DNA from: Sediminicola sp037203765
GTDB taxonomy: Bacteria; Bacteroidota; Bacteroidia; Flavobacteriales; Flavobacteriaceae
Direction: 5' to 3'
NCBI RefSeq assembly: GCF_037203765.1
Contig: NZ_JBBCAS010000007.1
Span: 213,821 to 277,820 of the forward strand
DNA: 64,000 bases
The notes below the pieces were generated by a model that worked only from the letters and a program-made list of their open reading frames with translations, ran no database searches and had not been told where the DNA came from. This document shows positions 45,101-53,221 of the stretch, in pieces (positions within the stretch are counted from its first letter, which is position 1; every line of letters begins with the position of its first letter). A program made the translations under genes and the position numbers.

Positions 45101-45240
45101 TGATTCTTAACAAGTACATTGACACCAGGAAGTATGTCATTAATACTCGCATCTTTTACCGTACCATTGATTGTAAACTCCTGGCCAAAAACATTGGCAA
45201 CAGAAATAATCATGGTAAGAATTAATAAAGTGTATTTCAT
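42199..45240 (-). CDS. SusC/RagA-family TonB-dependent transporter of the laminarin-type locus
   Basis: A 1013-residue outer-membrane importer with signal peptide (ending NVFGQ), carboxypeptidase-D-like domain (about 21-95; INGTVKDASINDILPGVNV, TDFDGNF), DEVVVVGYGTS linker, plug domain (AGVQISAQSGSPG, IRIRGIST, LILVDGNVIEDL) and barrel ending NLKF. It is the first gene of a seven-gene run with short gaps (0-20 bases, then 133, 9 and 92) extending to 29808. The partner SusD, binding protein and GH16 suggest beta-1,3-glucan oligosaccharides as cargo. Upstream are direct repeats and a palindrome that could be operator sites. Confidence 0.95.
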   Translation of the reverse strand: MKYTLLILTMIISVANVFGQEFTINGTVKDASINDILPGVNVLVKNQNRGTTTDFDGNFTITNVKVGDVLSFSYIGFVTKEVAIKNSSDLTVLLQEDVSALDEVVVVGYGTSTKKEITGAVTVVGSETIEDLNPTQIEQALQGQVAGVQISAQSGSPGSASNIRIRGISTNGDNRPLILVDGNVIEDLSVINPSDIESINVLKDATAGIYGVRAANGVILITTKTGRKNTELKFNYDFFGGYQETSRKISLLNATEYALLANEAFASGGQAVPFPSVAGLGMGTNWQDEVFQKAPIINQSLTMSGGTEKSTYSVGFSLLNQDGIVGGNKDNFKRYTSRINYNRDLLESLKLTANMIYTGTNKKSLPVGGLGSILFNALNNAPTFEVRDPNGEFTLAEGVGLGAEVRNPLAMIENTFNSVKVDKLSGKLGLNYSFWNDFVVETSLQFNYAEVQGRNFEPIVNYGAGKIGNNQRITLAENKDIFKDYTFDTFLNYDKNIDEDHNIKATLGMSVFETSGLFSGSTRGFFDNPVDFANADIADAVDLRNELKLSGASGRFKERLLSYFTRLQYNYKGKYLLSGIIRRDGSTKFGPRNKFGYFPSGSVGWIVSEEEFLRDNNVLSFMKLRGSYGIIGNDRIPGNAFRGILNGEAAYVLGGQLVFGNAIGILPNPSIQWEEQKTLDIGVDLKLFNDNIDITADYFRKRTEDLLLQPQFSGILGATAPGSSSPVVNAGSVENKGFEFAIGHNSDGSKDFSWGINYNVTFLQNEVLSVNNSVGFIPGGGFGVGQGDLPSRMEAGKPIGYFIGLQTDGIFQNQAEIDAYGAQPNAAPGDIKFVDVNGDGIVNTEDRTDIGNPIPDATMGLNLSFNYKNWDFSSYAFATLGNDIVRNYERTESLVNKSVYALNRWTGEGSTNSYPRLTTDATNNTLFSDFYVEDGSFVRIQNMQLGYTLPIRTVEKLGLDKLRFYVSANNVFTFTEYKGYDPSASSGAPIGAGIDGGFYPVPRTYLLGANLKF

Positions 45241-45343
45241 TTGTAGTTAATTTTTGAAATGACAATTTATCATATCAAAATCTACCATTCTAATAATTTA
45301 CCACTACAAAAAATATACATAATGAAATTGATAGGCCCAAAAT

Positions 45344-45407
45344 TTGACAATAAGCCTCACAAACCCCTGATTTATTGACAATTCAAAAAATGTAATTCTT
45401 GAGAATT
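45344..45407 (-). promoter_or_regulatory. Candidate operators upstream of the PUL susC
   Basis: TTGACAAT occurs twice in the same orientation (45344-45351 and 45375-45382, 31 bases apart, near three helical turns), and the inverted repeat AATTCT-TG-AGAATT lies at 45394-45407. The region is between the regulator gene and susC. Which protein binds is unknown. Confidence 0.35.
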
Positions 45408-45481
45408 TCCTTAACAGAACATTAAGAAAAACAATATTGTATGGGTAATGTTGTGGTAAAATAAATGATTGTTGTGGGAGC

Positions 45482-48295
45482 TTAAAGGTTTAGAATATAA
45501 TCTGTTAGGCTATTTTCATGGGGAAGGTCCATCTTCTTTCTCAAACGATACCTTTTTACCTCAACACTACGGACAGAAATATTGAGCAAAGGTGCTATTT
45601 CCTTGGATGACAGGTTCAATCTGAGATAGGCACATAATCGCAAGTCATTGGAAGTAAGATCTGGATGAACCGACTTAATTTTCTTCAAGAAATCCTTGTC
45701 GGCATTATTGAACGCATCCTCAAAGAATTTCCAGTCGTCCTCATTGTTGATGTTGCGGTCGATTGTTTTTATGACCGACTTCACTTTCGAGCTGTTTTCA
45801 ACCTCTTTCAATTGCTTCTTGATGGCATTCAGAAACTCGTTCTTTTTAATAATGCTCATGGTGGAAACTGCAAGTTCCCGATTTTTACTTTCGATCTCTT
45901 GTATTAATTTTTCATTTTTGATCTGAACGATCTTTCGTTGTGCTTTTAATTTCTTTCGCTTGTTCTTTTTCTCATTTTCCTTCAACAAAGCTTCCCGCTG
46001 CTTTTTATAATATGATTTATATCTTTTGTGTATGGCCACGGAAATGGCAATGGCCAGAATCAGATATAGTATCCATGCCAACGTAGAGGCAAACCAGGGA
46101 GTCAATATGACAAAAGAATAGGTGGCCACGTTTTCCGACAGCTGGTTTCCTATTAATGCCCTAACCTTAAAGGTATACTTGCCATGAGGAAGGTTTTTGA
46201 ACGAAACCTCTGCATCTTTGGACCATGGACTCCATTGATCATAAATGCCTTCCAATACATATTGGTACTTGACCTCCGTATACTTGTCAAAATCCGGTGC
46301 ACTGAAGGATATATCGATGTTGTTCTCCTTGTAATGGATCTCGCTATCATCTTTCAAGGCCAATTGCTCCTTGGTATTTGTCAATGATTCCTTGGAAATC
46401 CTATTGATGGCGACCTCGTATGTTTTATGGATGACCTTGTCCAAGTTTAAGATCATATAACCATCGGAAGCCCCTATTAAATAACTATCGCCATTTAAGT
46501 GCTTCATGAACTCAAATCCCGAAACTCCAAGGCTTCTTCGCAAAGCAGCTGTAATGGGTATACGGACGGCCTGAGGCTTGGAATTGAATTTGCCAGGTGT
46601 TATGTAAATAAGATTATTGTTGGCAAACCCCCATAGTTTCCCCGTCTCCTGATCCGAAATAAGGGTCCCCAAGACCCCGTCTTCCCTAGGATAGAAATGA
46701 GATGACAATAAGGTATCTTTTTGAAAATTTCCCTCCAAGATATTGTACGAATAGACCCCCGCAGCATTATTGGACGTATACCAAATTGTATCATCATAGG
46801 TTACCAAGCTTGATCCAAAACCGAAGGATGGCTCACTTTTTTGACCTACAATTTTTTCAAATTTTGTATCGATATCCAAGGTATAGATCCCTTTAATTTC
46901 ATGATTGACCAACAATTGATAATCATTTACAAACTCAAAAAACCGTGAAGAAATATCAAACCCTGATATCTTGTTCCTAAAAGTCCACTGTCCTTTTTTC
47001 TTCTCCAAAACACTGAGCCCAGAATAATTGCCCTGTAATAACAGGTTAGGGTCAGTACCTATCCTTTTAATATCCCAGGTGCCAGGATAGTCGGATATTT
47101 TTGTGGCCTTGGCCCCTTTAACCAAAAAAGTACCATTATTATGACCGCAAAACAAGTTTTCTCCAATGACCTTTAAGCACCACACCTGTCCAAATGTTGA
47201 TTCTATCGGTTTGAAGGGTTCTTGAGTATTCTCATCTTTGAAAAATAAGCCTTGGTTGGTACCGATGTACAGTTTTCCCTCATATACTTCTGCAGCATAA
47301 ACATCCCCCAGTCTACCTTTTAAATCATTGAATTCCCTGAACGGGGAATTTAAATTGATCATACTTATGCCATTATCCAGCCCCAGCCAAACATTTTTAT
47401 CGTAATCCTCGTAAATACTGAGTACCGTGTTGTTCAACAGCCCCTTTTCCTTATTTATGTTCTGCAAAAATCTTCCCTCACGGTCCAATTGGTACAATCC
47501 ATTGGCTATGCTTCCTATTATAAAATTACCGTTGCTCAATTGGTGTGCACTGTAGATATTGAGAGATTCTAAATTTTCTTGGGCTGCAATATTCCATTTG
47601 GAGAGTACATTTTCCCTCATAAGGAAAAATTCTCCCAGTTCAGTAAGGAATACGATGTCTTTACCCAATGGAAAGGCACCAACCAATACATTCTTTTGAA
47701 ATTTTGGAGCGGAGGAAACCAAGACTCCGGAACCATTTTCAATCTTGAAAATCCCTTTGTTTATTTTTTGAAAATAAACAGTGTTTCCTACTTTGAATAT
47801 TTTGGAACGGGTAGTTTTCGCATCTATAATTTCAAAGGACCTATCCCTGGTGTTGTAAATATAAATACGGTCCAATGATTGGAACAACATCCAATCCCCA
47901 AAATCCAGAATGTTCCAAAATTGCTCGTCCTCAACTAGTGGTTGTTCTAATTGGTCACTCAGTGAAGTATATACAAGGTCTCCATAAATATCTTTGGCCC
48001 AGTATCCGAAATCCATATAGGTACCCGTGTAAATCAAGGAATCGATAACCTTTACCGACCTGATAATAGTTCCTTTTGGAGATTCGTACAACTTCCATTT
48101 CTCCCCATTGTATTCCAATAACCCAGCGTTGTTGGCTACATAGATATATTTATTGGAGGCTTGGGAAACCATCCAGTTTTGGTTACCCCCTTGGTAATCC
48201 CCTGGAGAAAAGTTCTGTATGGGTGGTAATTCTTGAGAAAATAAAAATGAAGGAAATAAACAAAGAAGAAAGAGATAGATATAGTGAACTCTCAA
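45482..48295 (-). CDS. Sensor-regulator with beta-propeller, triple-Tyr domain and LuxR-type HTH
   Basis: A 937-residue protein: signal sequence (ending LFSQ), two-component-type beta-propeller repeats over about 25-620 (ENLWLGLDNGISMIN-like blades, for example NVWLGLDNGISMIN), a Y_Y_Y domain (about 655-735; PDFDKYTEVKYQYVLEG, SFKNLPHGKYTFKVRA), one membrane helix (about 742-762), a basic coiled coil (about 770-830) and a C-terminal LuxR/GerE-like helix-turn-helix (LSSKEIAPLLNISVRSVEVKR). It has no histidine kinase or receiver domain, so it differs from hybrid two-component PUL sensors: ligand binding in the periplasm would act directly on a cytoplasmic DNA-binding domain. It lies 241 bases upstream of susC on the same strand and is the probable regulator of the locus. 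Confidence 0.9.
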   Translation of the reverse strand: MRVHYIYLFLLCLFPSFLFSQELPPIQNFSPGDYQGGNQNWMVSQASNKYIYVANNAGLLEYNGEKWKLYESPKGTIIRSVKVIDSLIYTGTYMDFGYWAKDIYGDLVYTSLSDQLEQPLVEDEQFWNILDFGDWMLFQSLDRIYIYNTRDRSFEIIDAKTTRSKIFKVGNTVYFQKINKGIFKIENGSGVLVSSAPKFQKNVLVGAFPLGKDIVFLTELGEFFLMRENVLSKWNIAAQENLESLNIYSAHQLSNGNFIIGSIANGLYQLDREGRFLQNINKEKGLLNNTVLSIYEDYDKNVWLGLDNGISMINLNSPFREFNDLKGRLGDVYAAEVYEGKLYIGTNQGLFFKDENTQEPFKPIESTFGQVWCLKVIGENLFCGHNNGTFLVKGAKATKISDYPGTWDIKRIGTDPNLLLQGNYSGLSVLEKKKGQWTFRNKISGFDISSRFFEFVNDYQLLVNHEIKGIYTLDIDTKFEKIVGQKSEPSFGFGSSLVTYDDTIWYTSNNAAGVYSYNILEGNFQKDTLLSSHFYPREDGVLGTLISDQETGKLWGFANNNLIYITPGKFNSKPQAVRIPITAALRRSLGVSGFEFMKHLNGDSYLIGASDGYMILNLDKVIHKTYEVAINRISKESLTNTKEQLALKDDSEIHYKENNIDISFSAPDFDKYTEVKYQYVLEGIYDQWSPWSKDAEVSFKNLPHGKYTFKVRALIGNQLSENVATYSFVILTPWFASTLAWILYLILAIAISVAIHKRYKSYYKKQREALLKENEKKNKRKKLKAQRKIVQIKNEKLIQEIESKNRELAVSTMSIIKKNEFLNAIKKQLKEVENSSKVKSVIKTIDRNINNEDDWKFFEDAFNNADKDFLKKIKSVHPDLTSNDLRLCAYLRLNLSSKEIAPLLNISVRSVEVKRYRLRKKMDLPHENSLTDYILNL

Positions 48296-48383
48296 ATTTA
48301 TTGGTTTAAAAGATGGTACGCTTCAGAGCATATGATTCCATTACAGTAAAACTTTAATTCACAACCATAGAACCAAAGTAACA

Positions 48384-48659
48384 CTAAACAATCTCTGCAT
48401 TTAACCCAGCCAACAACAATTTGCTACATCGAGGTTTCAAATCACTATACTCTCCAGTCTTAACGGTACATTTTCCATTGTAATGGACAATTAATGAGCA
48501 TTGTTCCGCTTGTTCGGAGGTATGGTCGCAAACTTGAACCAAAGTTTCAATGACGTAATCAAAAGTATTAACGTCGTCATTGAATAGAATTATCTCGTTT
48601 TGTTTGACCGTATCTTCCTCGAGAAGCAATTGTTCCGAGAGTTTTTCTTTTGTACTCAT
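48384..48659 (-). CDS. clpS: ATP-dependent Clp protease adaptor ClpS
   Basis: A 91-residue adaptor that delivers N-end-rule substrates to ClpAP/ClpCP. The motif EIILFNDDVNTFDYVIETL (residues 22-40) carries the Asn-Asp pair of the N-degron pocket; the rest follows the ClpS fold (SEQAEQCSLIVHYNGKCTVKTG). The length is usual. It lies upstream of the sugar regulator on the same strand without a clear functional tie; in flavobacteria clpS commonly follows prmA, and here an M57 protease gene lies between them. Confidence 0.93.
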   Translation of the reverse strand: MSTKEKLSEQLLLEEDTVKQNEIILFNDDVNTFDYVIETLVQVCDHTSEQAEQCSLIVHYNGKCTVKTGEYSDLKPRCSKLLLAGLNAEIV

Positions 48660-48726
48660 GGAAAACTATTTTTAACGAATATAATAATTTTTAGTTTTAG
48701 ATGTATCGAATTGATCGAGAATAAGA

Positions 48727-48756
48727 CATAAAAAAAAGTGCCATGAAGGCACTTTT
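48727..48756 (-). terminator. Terminator of the M57 protease gene
   Basis: AAAAGTGCC/GGCACTTTT stem with a five-base loop and eight T on the minus strand, 34 bases after the M57 stop. Confidence 0.9.
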
Positions 48757-48789
48757 CAGCTATTGTAAGTAAGTTGTAATGGTTTTTTT

Positions 48790-49647
48790 TTAGTACAGAT
48801 AATTCAAGCCAATAATATCGTTGGCATTGAATTCTCCATCTTCACTGGCACTGAAACAAGCCAACATCAACGATGTAGGATCATAACCTTCAGGCGTTCC
48901 CGGGATTGGATTTGCGCCTACTCCGGCAGTACCTTCGTTGGTATTCTGTCCACAACTCTGTCTGGTTTGCCAATCGGTATGTCTAAAACCAACAGAATGC
49001 CCAATCTCATGTGTAATTACATGCTCGTTCACATCGGTAGAATAGTTGTCCAGACCGTAGATCTGAATATACTTGTGTGGATTCCCGTTGCTTGGAAATC
49101 CTGCAGAACCACCAGAACCTGATCCACTGGGATTGTAATAAACAACCATATCCTTATTCTGATAATTGGTACCAAAAGATAAGGAAAGGGTAATGGTCAA
49201 ATTCAGGTTGTTATAGTTATCCACGGCATACTGCAAAGCCGTGCGCTCTTTGCTGGAAAGTGCCTGGCTACCACCTGTATATCCAATAATTGTAAGTGTT
49301 CTTGGAGTGACAAGATTATCGGTATGATAATTCTTATCATCACTTTTTTTAAGATTCTTTAAGCTTTCCAACTGGGCTTTTGAAAAAGTAATGTCACCCT
49401 CCACCTGGATGCGCTTTTCCGTGCTCCCATCTGGCAATAAGAAATCGATTACTTGTGTATCACCAACATTATAATGATTGTTTTTTAGCAAGCTAATGAT
49501 GTCATCCGTTACCTCCAACGACAATTCCTGTGGAATAGCTTCCAATGAATTTTCATTGACGTCCTGATTGAAATCATTTTCTTTTTGACAGGATACAAAG
49601 ACCGCCAAAAAAAGGGAAAGAACGGTGATAGTTTTTAAATTTTTCAT
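48790..49647 (-). CDS. M57-family zinc metalloprotease lipoprotein
   Basis: A 285-residue exported lipoprotein (lipobox FVSC, Cys20). An N-terminal propeptide-like region of about 90 residues (ISLLKNNHYNVGDTQVIDF, ITFSKAQLESLKNLKK) precedes the protease domain (LTIIGYTGGSQALSSKERTA onward). The zinc site is HEIGHSVGFRH (213-223) with three His ligands and Glu214, as in M57 (myxobacterial protease B-like) enzymes. A Ser/Gly-rich turn (NPSGSGSGGSAG) and a late Cys pair (SCGQN...LACF) could form a disulfide. It has its own terminator and AT-rich flanks and separates prmA from clpS. Likely role: protein breakdown at the surface. Confidence 0.9.
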   Translation of the reverse strand: MKNLKTITVLSLFLAVFVSCQKENDFNQDVNENSLEAIPQELSLEVTDDIISLLKNNHYNVGDTQVIDFLLPDGSTEKRIQVEGDITFSKAQLESLKNLKKSDDKNYHTDNLVTPRTLTIIGYTGGSQALSSKERTALQYAVDNYNNLNLTITLSLSFGTNYQNKDMVVYYNPSGSGSGGSAGFPSNGNPHKYIQIYGLDNYSTDVNEHVITHEIGHSVGFRHTDWQTRQSCGQNTNEGTAGVGANPIPGTPEGYDPTSLMLACFSASEDGEFNANDIIGLNYLY

Positions 49648-49759
49648 AATAAGTTTCTGTAATTAAATTAAATAAAAGTTTGAGTTGTTAAGAATTTACT
49701 TACAATAATTACAGAAATATATTACAAAATTTTGATTTTATGATATTTATTTAACAATA

Positions 49760-50602
49760 TTAGTTGAGAGTTTGAAATTTAACAGCAACCCATTTATTAT
49801 TTTCTATGTTACTTACAAACTCCAATCCAACCTCCTTACATTTATCGCTTATAATCTCCATATCTTCTTGGTAAAAACCACTTAGAAACAACAATCCCTT
49901 CGAGTTCAAACACTTGGCATAGGTTGGAATATCCTCCAAAAGAATATTCCTATTGATATTGGCAATGATAACATCAAACTTTTTACCTTCCAATAAGCTG
50001 GCGTCCCCTTCAAAGACTTTTATTTCGGGATGCTGGTTACGTTCCACATTCTCCATGGCATTGATATAGCACCAGTTGTCAATATCAATGGCTTCTACGG
50101 GAGCGGCCCCTTTCATCGCCGCAAGGATGGCCAATACCCCTGTTCCACTTCCCATATCGAGTACAGATTTTCCGGTGAAGTCGTGGTTCAGGATATGTTG
50201 CATCATCATATAGGTTGTTTCATGGTGTCCCGTTCCAAAACTCATTTTGGGTTCTATCACGATATCATAGGTCACCTTTGGCTTCTCATGAAAGGGAGCT
50301 CTTACCACACAGGCGTCTCCAACCTGAATAGGAGCAAAGTTCTGTTCCCAGGTGGCATTCCAATTTTCCTGCTCTATTTCCGCAATATTATAATCAATCT
50401 CAAAATTGGGATTGGAGAGGATTTGAACGGAGGACAACATGTCATCGGACCAGTCATCCTTTTGAATATAGGCCAAGGCACCATCCTCGGTTTCCACGAA
50501 GCTTTCGAAGCCTATTTCACCCAGTTGGGCAATTAATATATCCGTTGCCGGTTGTAACGGGCTCACGGTAAATGTATATTCGATATATGAATTGATTTGC
50601 AT
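49760..50602 (-). CDS. prmA: Ribosomal protein L11 methyltransferase
   Basis: Trimethylates L11 using S-adenosylmethionine. With the start MQINSYIEYTFTVSP (50602) it has 280 residues. An N-terminal recognition domain precedes the methyltransferase fold: SFGTGHHETTYMM, VLDMGSGTGVLAI (SAM site), AIDIDNWCYINAMENVE and VIIANINRNILLEDI, where NxN replaces the usual NPPY-type motif as in PrmA. It lies downstream of tpiA on the same strand. Confidence 0.94.
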   Translation of the reverse strand: MQINSYIEYTFTVSPLQPATDILIAQLGEIGFESFVETEDGALAYIQKDDWSDDMLSSVQILSNPNFEIDYNIAEIEQENWNATWEQNFAPIQVGDACVVRAPFHEKPKVTYDIVIEPKMSFGTGHHETTYMMMQHILNHDFTGKSVLDMGSGTGVLAILAAMKGAAPVEAIDIDNWCYINAMENVERNQHPEIKVFEGDASLLEGKKFDVIIANINRNILLEDIPTYAKCLNSKGLLFLSGFYQEDMEIISDKCKEVGLEFVSNIENNKWVAVKFQTLN

Positions 50603-50683
50603 ATGTACGCCATGATTAAAGAAAGGGAATTCCGTCAATGAAATCCCCTTTTTATTAAAAATATATTTAGCTCTTGAATGCGA

Positions 50684-51433
50684 TTAGATCGCTTTTATAA
50701 TAGCAATAAAATCATCTGCAACCAAGGCAGCACCACCTATAAGTCCGCCATCCACATCTGGCTTGGAAAATATTTCGACGGCATTACCCGGCTTTACGCT
50801 ACCACCATAAAGTATAGATACACTATTGGCTATTTTGGCATTGTAGGCCTCTGTAAGGGTTTTACGAATAAAGGCATGCATTTCTTGAGCTTGTTCTGGC
50901 GAGGCAGTCTCACCTGTTCCAATAGCCCAGACTGGCTCATACGCCAAAATTATTTTGGACCACGCACTTTCGGGCAAGCCAAATAGGGCGTTCTTTAACT
51001 GACTGGCTACAACCTTGAAATGATCTCCAGACTTTCTATCCTGTAGTTCTTCCCCAAAACAAAACATGATGCGCATACCCTTGTTAAGGCCAGCTACCAC
51101 TTTTTTTGCCAAAATCTCGTCAGATTCCCCAAAATAAGCCCTTCTTTCAGAGTGTCCTATAATGACCGTACTTACTCCTATATCCAAGAGCATATCTGCG
51201 GATATCTCTCCGGTAAATGCACCGTTCTCCGCAAAATGCATATTCTGGCCGATGACCTCAATGGCCGATGATTCCATATGATCTACGGCCGAAGCTAAAT
51301 TCACAAAAGTTGGAGCTACCATCACCTCGGCAGATGTATCCGGCAGTTTCGCCGACAGTTCCGTGAGCAATGCCTCAGTTTCTTTATGGTTCTTGTTCAT
51401 TTTCCAATTTCCTGCAACTATTTTACTTCTCAT
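50684..51433 (-). CDS. tpiA: Triose-phosphate isomerase
   Basis: Interconverts DHAP and glyceraldehyde 3-phosphate. It has 249 residues, the usual length. KIVAGNWKMNK holds the N-terminal Lys, VIIGHSERR the catalytic His, AYEPVWAIGTG the catalytic Glu, and ILYGGSVKPGNA with GGLIGGAAL the phosphate site. It lies in a run of same-strand genes DUF1599, BT_3928-like, tpiA, prmA. Confidence 0.97.
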   Translation of the reverse strand: MRSKIVAGNWKMNKNHKETEALLTELSAKLPDTSAEVMVAPTFVNLASAVDHMESSAIEVIGQNMHFAENGAFTGEISADMLLDIGVSTVIIGHSERRAYFGESDEILAKKVVAGLNKGMRIMFCFGEELQDRKSGDHFKVVASQLKNALFGLPESAWSKIILAYEPVWAIGTGETASPEQAQEMHAFIRKTLTEAYNAKIANSVSILYGGSVKPGNAVEIFSKPDVDGGLIGGAALVADDFIAIIKAI

Positions 51434-51454
51434 CTTGTTGTATTTTAACTTTTC

Positions 51455-52552
51455 TTAATTGAATTTTAATTCGTTTATATCCTTATAATGTACCTTCTGC
51501 TCAATGGTACCATTCTTTAGTACCAGCACAGCTGGGTTAGATCGCACTATGGTCTTAAGTGCCGTTTCATCTGTAAAATAAAAATCGAAGTCCAATTGGT
51601 ACTGATCTACGATCATTTTGGTCAATCGATCGTTGGAGGCAGACATTCCTATGACCTTGTAACCTTTACTGTTGGCCAGATCCGTCACTTTCTTTATATC
51701 CGAAAAGACATTTAAATTGCTTTTCGCCAGATCATATGCAATGACCATAACCAACTTATCTTCTTTTAAAAGTGATGTTGCCATATCCTCCCCATCCCTT
51801 TCAATGGTAAAATCGTGAATAGGTGGTTCATATCCTTTCTGTATTTCCGTTGTCTCCACATCAATGAACTCCCCGTCTACGGTAGGATAACCACCTTGGG
51901 TCACTATGACCTTCTCTTCTCCGTTAACCTTGAATTTCCAAGCATAGTCATAAATAGCCTTTGGAGCATCATCCGGAACGGACATGGCCTCCTCTATATT
52001 GACTCCAATCTTATAGGGCCTAAAATCAATGGCCGGCAAATGGTTCAATACATGGTTGGCAAAAAATCCGCAGGCCACTACCGCAACCAATGAAACCAGG
52101 GCCCCTACTCTTTCCCCAAAGATGGCATTAATGTGTTTGATCCCAAAAAAGAGGATTAAAATCAGCACCAACAAGATCACATCTTTAGTAAACGATTCCC
52201 AAGGGGTCAATTTTATGGCATCACCAAAACAACCACAATCCGTAACCTTATTAAAGTACGCAGAATAGAAGGTTAAGAACGTAAAAAACACGATCATGAG
52301 CAAGAGGCTCCAAACGGTAAACCTCACTTTAAAACCAACCAAGAGCATTACCCCCAGCACCACCTCCAGTATAACCACAATGATGGAAATAGCCAAGGCA
52401 TATGGCATCAAAATAGGCAAATCCAGGACGCCTGGACTAAAATATTCTTCTAATTTAAATGAAAACCCTACTGGGTCGTTCAGTTTTATAAGACCACTAA
52501 TAATAAATAATATGCCTACAAAAATTCTACTAAACCCTACTAAATACTTCAT
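51455..52552 (-). CDS. BT_3928-like protein: DoxX/MauE membrane domain plus thioredoxin-like domain
   Basis: A 365-residue inner-membrane protein. The first 150 residues hold four helices of the DoxX/MauE type, with KVTDCGCFGDAIKLTPWESF (103-122) carrying a conserved CGCFG turn; a fifth helix lies at about 152-168. The C-terminal region (about 195-365) is soluble and ends in a thioredoxin-like segment (LVMVIAYDLAKSN, GYKVIGMSASN, RSNPAVLVLKNGTIEQK) without a CXXC. The gene is 21 bases upstream of tpiA and 20 downstream of the DUF1599 gene. The MauE relation suggests a role in envelope thiol redox or electron transfer, not proven. Confidence 0.85.
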   Translation of the reverse strand: MKYLVGFSRIFVGILFIISGLIKLNDPVGFSFKLEEYFSPGVLDLPILMPYALAISIIVVILEVVLGVMLLVGFKVRFTVWSLLLMIVFFTFLTFYSAYFNKVTDCGCFGDAIKLTPWESFTKDVILLVLILILFFGIKHINAIFGERVGALVSLVAVVACGFFANHVLNHLPAIDFRPYKIGVNIEEAMSVPDDAPKAIYDYAWKFKVNGEEKVIVTQGGYPTVDGEFIDVETTEIQKGYEPPIHDFTIERDGEDMATSLLKEDKLVMVIAYDLAKSNLNVFSDIKKVTDLANSKGYKVIGMSASNDRLTKMIVDQYQLDFDFYFTDETALKTIVRSNPAVLVLKNGTIEQKVHYKDINELKFN

Positions 52553-52572
52553 ATAATGATAATACCGTTATT

Positions 52573-53118
52573 TTATTTGTTTTGGGATTCCAATAATATC
52601 ATGGCAAAAATGGAATAATTGACCATATCCTGATAATTGGCATCAATACCCTCGCTCACCAATGTTTTTCCTTTGTTGTCCTCTATTTGTTTGACCCTCA
52701 ATAGTTTTTGAAGGATCAAATCCGTCAGGGAACTGACCCTCATTTCCCTCCAGGCCTCACCATAGTCATGGTTCTTGTTCTCCATAAGGGTTTTGGTATT
52801 GTTTATATGCTTATTATATAAGGTAAGTGCCTCTTCGGCCGAAAGATCGGGTTGTTCTACCACCCCCTTTTCAATTTGAATGAGGGCCATAATGGAATAA
52901 TTGATGATACCTATAAATTCCGATTTTTCATCCTCTTCCACCTTGCGGACCTCGTTTTCCTGTAATCCACGGATTCTTTGTGCCTTGATGTAGATTTGAT
53001 CGGTCAATGATGGAAGTCGCAAAATACGCCAGGCACAGCCATAATCCTTCATCTTCTTCAAAAACAGATCTCGACAAATTTTTACGACTGCGTCGTATTG
53101 TTCTGAGGTTTGCTGCAT
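52573..53118 (-). CDS. DUF1599 protein with internal duplication
   Basis: A 181-residue cytoplasmic helical protein made of two copies of one unit. KDYGCAWRILRLPSLTDQI (24-42) matches HDYGEAWREMRVSSLTDLI (117-135), and NYSIMALI (73-80) matches NYSIFAMI (167-174). The family is DUF1599, found mainly in Bacteroidota; its all-helical repeated DYG-AWR pattern recalls MazG/dUTPase-like helical bundles, but I cannot show an active site. It is divergent from folP and heads the run that leads to tpiA. Confidence 0.88.
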   Translation of the reverse strand: MQQTSEQYDAVVKICRDLFLKKMKDYGCAWRILRLPSLTDQIYIKAQRIRGLQENEVRKVEEDEKSEFIGIINYSIMALIQIEKGVVEQPDLSAEEALTLYNKHINNTKTLMENKNHDYGEAWREMRVSSLTDLILQKLLRVKQIEDNKGKTLVSEGIDANYQDMVNYSIFAMILLESQNK

Positions 53119-53221
53119 GTAGTAATTCTAATTTGTGTAAATTTCGCTTAAAATTTTTAATTGTTCAAAGTTCACGGATCAAACTTACTTTTATAGCTAT
53201 CCTCTTTTCTAATCCAATCCT

